From Larkinella sp051857545 (GTDB lineage: Bacteria > Bacteroidota > Bacteroidia > Cytophagales > Spirosomataceae): a DNA stretch of 64,000 bases. The notes beneath the pieces are model-generated. The model did not search any database, was not told where the DNA came from, and saw only the letters and a list, made by a program, of their open reading frames with translations. A program made the position numbers and the translations under genes. Numbering within the stretch: position 1 is the first letter of the stretch; every line of letters starts with the position of its first letter. This document shows, one piece after another, positions 60,922 to 64,000 of the stretch. The DNA lies in the NCBI RefSeq assembly GCF_051857545.1, contig NZ_JBPZHB010000006.1:372001-436000 (forward strand), written 5' to 3'.

Positions 60922-62318
60922 TTTTGCCGCCATTTCCAGACGGAGAAACCGATCCAGGCGATGGAACTTCGGTTATCTCCTTTCTTGCTGAAAAGCCGTC
61001 CCATATCGCTGAAACCGAGGGTGATGGGGCCTAAGCGGGACGACATCCCAACCGCAACCCGGCTGTCGGCACCGATGATGGAAATTGGCAGGCCAAATTC
61101 AACGTCCTCATCTTCAAAACGGGGCGTGATAATCAGCATGTTTGGCATCTGAGTCGCTGAAGCCGCCGATAGGTTTTTCATCAACAAGCCGTTGACGAAA
61201 AAGGACGGCATCAGGCGCATATCCGCTTCAAAATGAACCATGCGGGGCAATGCGACTTTTCCGGGATCATAAGGCTGCGGAATGTTGTCGGATTTCGTCG
61301 TCAGATAATCCGTCGGCGCGTTGCCGAATTTCTCCAGTTCTTCCTGCTGAAACGTCAACCGACCGCTTCCGGTTACCGACTGACCCGCCGGGTATTTGAT
61401 ACTTCCACCGTTCATCAGAGCCGCCGATAACCGCAGCCAGTAGGCCGGGCGCGGGTCTTTTGTCGACGCATACGATTCATAGCTCCTTCCGGTGGTTCGG
61501 CGGCCAATCTCATACGTAGCGCCGAGATCATACCCCCAACCGCTGCCATAGGCACTGGAAAAAACGGACGAAAGACCGAAATCCTTGCGGGGCGTCGTTT
61601 GGCCGAGTTCATATTGCAGATTGGTAATGTCCAGCGTTTTCTCCACATCGCCGTTGTTCTGGAGAATTGCGTAATTGCCCCGGGCGTTCAGGTAACTGAG
61701 CTGAGCCCCCACAATCCGGCGAACCGTGGCTCCCACATTCAACCGGTGCCAATGCCCGTCGAAAACCTGCAAACCGTAGGTCAGGCCAATTTCACCGTAG
61801 CTGTTGTGCGCCAGATTGAAATCCATGCTCCCCGCCGACGGCTGTAAATTCCTGTAAAAAAGTCGGTTGCGATACGCTTCGGTTAAGTTTTCGGGCAAAG
61901 AGGAACCATACAGGTAACTTTTCATCCGCGTGTGCAGGGCGATCGTCTGGTTGCCGTCGACATTGAGTAAAATGGACGGCCCCAGAATTTCGGAATACGA
62001 AGTGGTTCGGGGCGCATTGGTAATGGAACCAATCGTTCGGAGTGGCAGGCTAAGTCCCTGACTATAGGGCAATTGGATCGTCTGAAATAGACCCTTTGAA
62101 ACATATTTCGTGTATAACGAATTAACGGAAGATGTGCCGGTGAAGGCAATGATTTGAAATTTGTACCGCGAACCGGCAATGGAGGACGGATTCTGAAGCA
62201 TCCGGTGAATACCACCGTAGTTGCTGCTTACCAAACCCGGCTGGTATTGTGCCCGGACCATCAAGGAAGTAGAACCCACCAGAACGGTCAGGAGCAAGCG
62301 TAAAACAGAGTTCTTCAT
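60915..62318 (-). CDS. DUF5723 family outer membrane protein
   Basis: A 467-residue protein with a signal peptide (MKNSVLRLLLTVLVGSTSLMVRA), followed by QYQPGLVSSNYGGIHRMLQNPSSIAGSRY and a run of beta-strands ending with SSIAWIGFSVWKWRQKN, a typical outer-membrane beta-barrel plan for this family. Function is unknown. It starts 4 bases after the stop of recQ on the same strand. The stop codon lies in hairpin repeat D. Confidence 0.85.
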   Translation of the reverse strand: MKNSVLRLLLTVLVGSTSLMVRAQYQPGLVSSNYGGIHRMLQNPSSIAGSRYKFQIIAFTGTSSVNSLYTKYVSKGLFQTIQLPYSQGLSLPLRTIGSITNAPRTTSYSEILGPSILLNVDGNQTIALHTRMKSYLYGSSLPENLTEAYRNRLFYRNLQPSAGSMDFNLAHNSYGEIGLTYGLQVFDGHWHRLNVGATVRRIVGAQLSYLNARGNYAILQNNGDVEKTLDITNLQYELGQTTPRKDFGLSSVFSSAYGSGWGYDLGATYEIGRRTTGRSYESYASTKDPRPAYWLRLSAALMNGGSIKYPAGQSVTGSGRLTFQQEELEKFGNAPTDYLTTKSDNIPQPYDPGKVALPRMVHFEADMRLMPSFFVNGLLMKNLSAASATQMPNMLIITPRFEDEDVEFGLPISIIGADSRVAVGMSSRLGPITLGFSDMGRLFSKKGDNRSSIAWIGFSVWKWRQKN

Positions 62319-62322
62319 GTAC

Positions 62323-64000
62323 TTATCGTTGATTCATTGTGTTCATTCTGTGCAAATTACCGGCGGCATCGATCCGCAACTGTTCGTCGGCCAGCATCTG
62401 TCGGAGAACGGCGGAAAGCCGGTCGGTGGTCAGATTCAACTGATCGGCCAGCAGGCGTGGCGCGAGCCCCTGCCCGCCCGCAGCGTCGAGGTATTGCAAA
62501 ATGCGTTGCCGAAGTTCATCAGTATCCGGCGGGTGCTGGTTTTGACTTAAACAGTGGTCGCAAACTCCGCAGGCATCGCCGGGTGTTTCGCCAAAATAAG
62601 CCTGTAACAGCCGCGTTCGGCACTGAATTGGATTTTGGACGTAATCGACCATCGCCCGCACTTTGGCCAGATCCCGCTGCTTTCGCTGTTCCAGTTGCAT
62701 GACGTTGACCGGCAAATTCCGGGCATCGAAACGCGGGGTCAGGAACGTCAATTGCGGTTTGTCTTTCTGTTTTTCATACACCAGAATCGACCGTTGCGAC
62801 AGTTGTTCCAGATACGAAAGAACTTCGGTTTCCGGCATTCGCGTGGTTTTGGCCAGCGAACTTTCCGAAATGCTGACGAAATTGGTGAACAACTCACCCC
62901 CGTAAATCCGCAGCAACAGCTTCAGAAAGGAATCGTAATGCGGATTCATGACCTGAAACTCATACAACGCCCGGTTATCCACCGCAATCATCACTTTCGA
63001 CGGACTGAAATAGGCTTCACTCAACTCAATAAAACCTTCCAACTGCAATTGTTTCAGCGCATAATGCGTATCCGTTACCGGCAATTGAAACGCCTGACAG
63101 AATGCCGTCAGGTCGAAATCGATGTCGGAGAATTCACCCCCGCCAATGGCCAGATTCGCGTAGTTGGCCAGCGCCTGATACACCCGCCGGAGCATTTCAA
63201 CCGGCTGGTATTGCTGAATCACCCGCTGTTCGATGTCACTTAAGTCCTTGTGGCTGTACAGTAAAACCGCATACGCCTTTTTCTCATCGCGACCCGCCCG
63301 CCCGGCTTCCTGGTAATAGGCTTCCAGGCTATCCGGCACATCCAGGTGAACCACCGTCCGGACATCCGGTTTATCGATTCCCATGCCAAAGGCGTTCGTA
63401 GCCACGATCACCCGTATACGGTTATGAACCCAGGCATCCTGTTTATCAGACCGTTGCTTTGCCGTCAACCCCGCATGGTAATAATCGGCGCGGATGCCCT
63501 GGTGGTGCAGCCACTCGGCCACGTCCTGCGTTTGCCGCCGACTGCGCACGTAAACAATGGCCGAACCCGGAACGCCCTGTAACACTTTCAGCAGGCGGGC
63601 TTCTTTGTTCTCTTCGTAAAACGCAGAATATGACAAATTCTTGCGGGCGAACGTTTGACGGAACACCTGCGGCTGCCGCATTTCGAGCCTTTCAACAATA
63701 TCCGACTGCACATCAGGCGTGGCAGAAGCCGTCAGGGCCACCACCGGAACGCCCGGCAGCAGGTCGCGAAAAGCTGCAATCTGGAGATAAGGAGGCCGAA
63801 AATCGTAGCCCCAGGCCGAAATACAGTGCGCTTCGTCGACGGCCAGCAAACTAATTTTCATCTGCTTGACCCGTTCAATCAGAATTTCGGTCTGGAGTCG
63901 TTCGGGCGAAACGTAGAGAAACCGGACGTTGCCGTAGATGCAGTTGTCGAGCGCCCGGTCGATTTCCCGCCAGTGCATGCCCGAATAAATCGCCACCGCC
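62323..64000 (-). CDS. recQ: ATP-dependent DNA helicase RecQ, 5' end beyond the window
   Basis: The visible 557+ residues begin at the window edge inside helicase domain 1: VAIYSGMHWREID, then the Walker B box LLAVDEAHCISAWGYDFRP near 55, followed by helicase domain 2 (IVYVRSRRQTQDVAEWL, FGMGIDKPDVRTVVH, QEAGRAGRDEKKAYAVLL). A zinc-binding region with C-rich CRTRLLQAYFGETPGDACGVCDHC and a C-terminal winged-helix/HRDC-like tail complete it. Walker A is not visible, being upstream of the window. Confidence 0.93.
   Translation of the reverse strand, partial: AVAIYSGMHWREIDRALDNCIYGNVRFLYVSPERLQTEILIERVKQMKISLLAVDEAHCISAWGYDFRPPYLQIAAFRDLLPGVPVVALTASATPDVQSDIVERLEMRQPQVFRQTFARKNLSYSAFYEENKEARLLKVLQGVPGSAIVYVRSRRQTQDVAEWLHHQGIRADYYHAGLTAKQRSDKQDAWVHNRIRVIVATNAFGMGIDKPDVRTVVHLDVPDSLEAYYQEAGRAGRDEKKAYAVLLYSHKDLSDIEQRVIQQYQPVEMLRRVYQALANYANLAIGGGEFSDIDFDLTAFCQAFQLPVTDTHYALKQLQLEGFIELSEAYFSPSKVMIAVDNRALYEFQVMNPHYDSFLKLLLRIYGGELFTNFVSISESSLAKTTRMPETEVLSYLEQLSQRSILVYEKQKDKPQLTFLTPRFDARNLPVNVMQLEQRKQRDLAKVRAMVDYVQNPIQCRTRLLQAYFGETPGDACGVCDHCLSQNQHPPDTDELRQRILQYLDAAGGQGLAPRLLADQLNLTTDRLSAVLRQMLADEQLRIDAAGNLHRMNTMNQR

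Overview
The window looks like a chromosomal segment of a Bacteroidota bacterium, most likely order Cytophagales (Spirosoma/Larkinella-like). The evidence is a SusC/SusD pair, a GH109-like secreted oxidoreductase, DUF5522, DUF5723, DUF3472 and DUF6152 families, promoters of the TTTG-N20-TAnnTTTG type, weak Shine-Dalgarno signals, moderate GC content and an atpD-atpC pair split from the other ATP synthase genes. No rRNA, tRNA, CRISPR array, prophage or insertion sequence was recognised.

Layout. 0-8 kb: lysine/threonine and riboflavin biosynthesis (lysC, ribH), a TPR membrane protein, pdhA, recF, a lower-GC AAA_14/DUF4143 ATPase preceded by a palindrome, and the YifB/ComM ATPase. 8-17 kb: galK, a Tat-type Gfo/Idh/MocA oxidoreductase, secreted M28 and S9 peptidases and a LACTB-like serine hydrolase. 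17-28.7 kb: a carbohydrate region with xylB, a convergent lacI-type regulator with two tandem operator-like sites, then GH109-like oxidoreductase, susC, susD, a DUF3472 protein and a GHMP kinase in one direction. 28.7-33 kb: an isolated SAM-I riboswitch in front of a 22-codon ORF that ends at a terminator, two small membrane/secreted proteins, and a two-subunit molybdenum hydroxylase. 33-38.3 kb: a carboxypeptidase-regulatory-like protein, a LolD/MacB-type ABC ATPase, an unknown protein and a large TPR membrane protein. 38.6-48.6 kb: atpD-atpC, S41 protease, YraN, lipB, a small conserved protein, a degenerate exonuclease, rnr, a fungal-type cytosine deaminase, an FMN reductase and a DinB protein. 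49-58 kb: amino acid permease, M14 peptidase, cupin, an ECF sigma/anti-sigma-like/adhesin-like operon, a secreted alpha/beta hydrolase with an Ig-like tail, ornithine aminotransferase, DUF5522. 58-64 kb: rpmB, a PDZ aspartyl protease, tpiA, DUF5723 and a recQ cut by the window end.

Two non-coding layers stand out. One is the orphan SAM-I riboswitch with a peptide-only transcript. The other is dense palindromic intergenic repeats of several families: GA-rich low-complexity hairpins, a CCCCTAAATCCCC family and nested CCCGTAGGGAT/ACCCCGGAGGGGT REP-like units. Several GA-rich hairpins run into flanking genes and supply their stop codons and last residues. All functional statements come from reading the sequence and from family knowledge; no database search was run.
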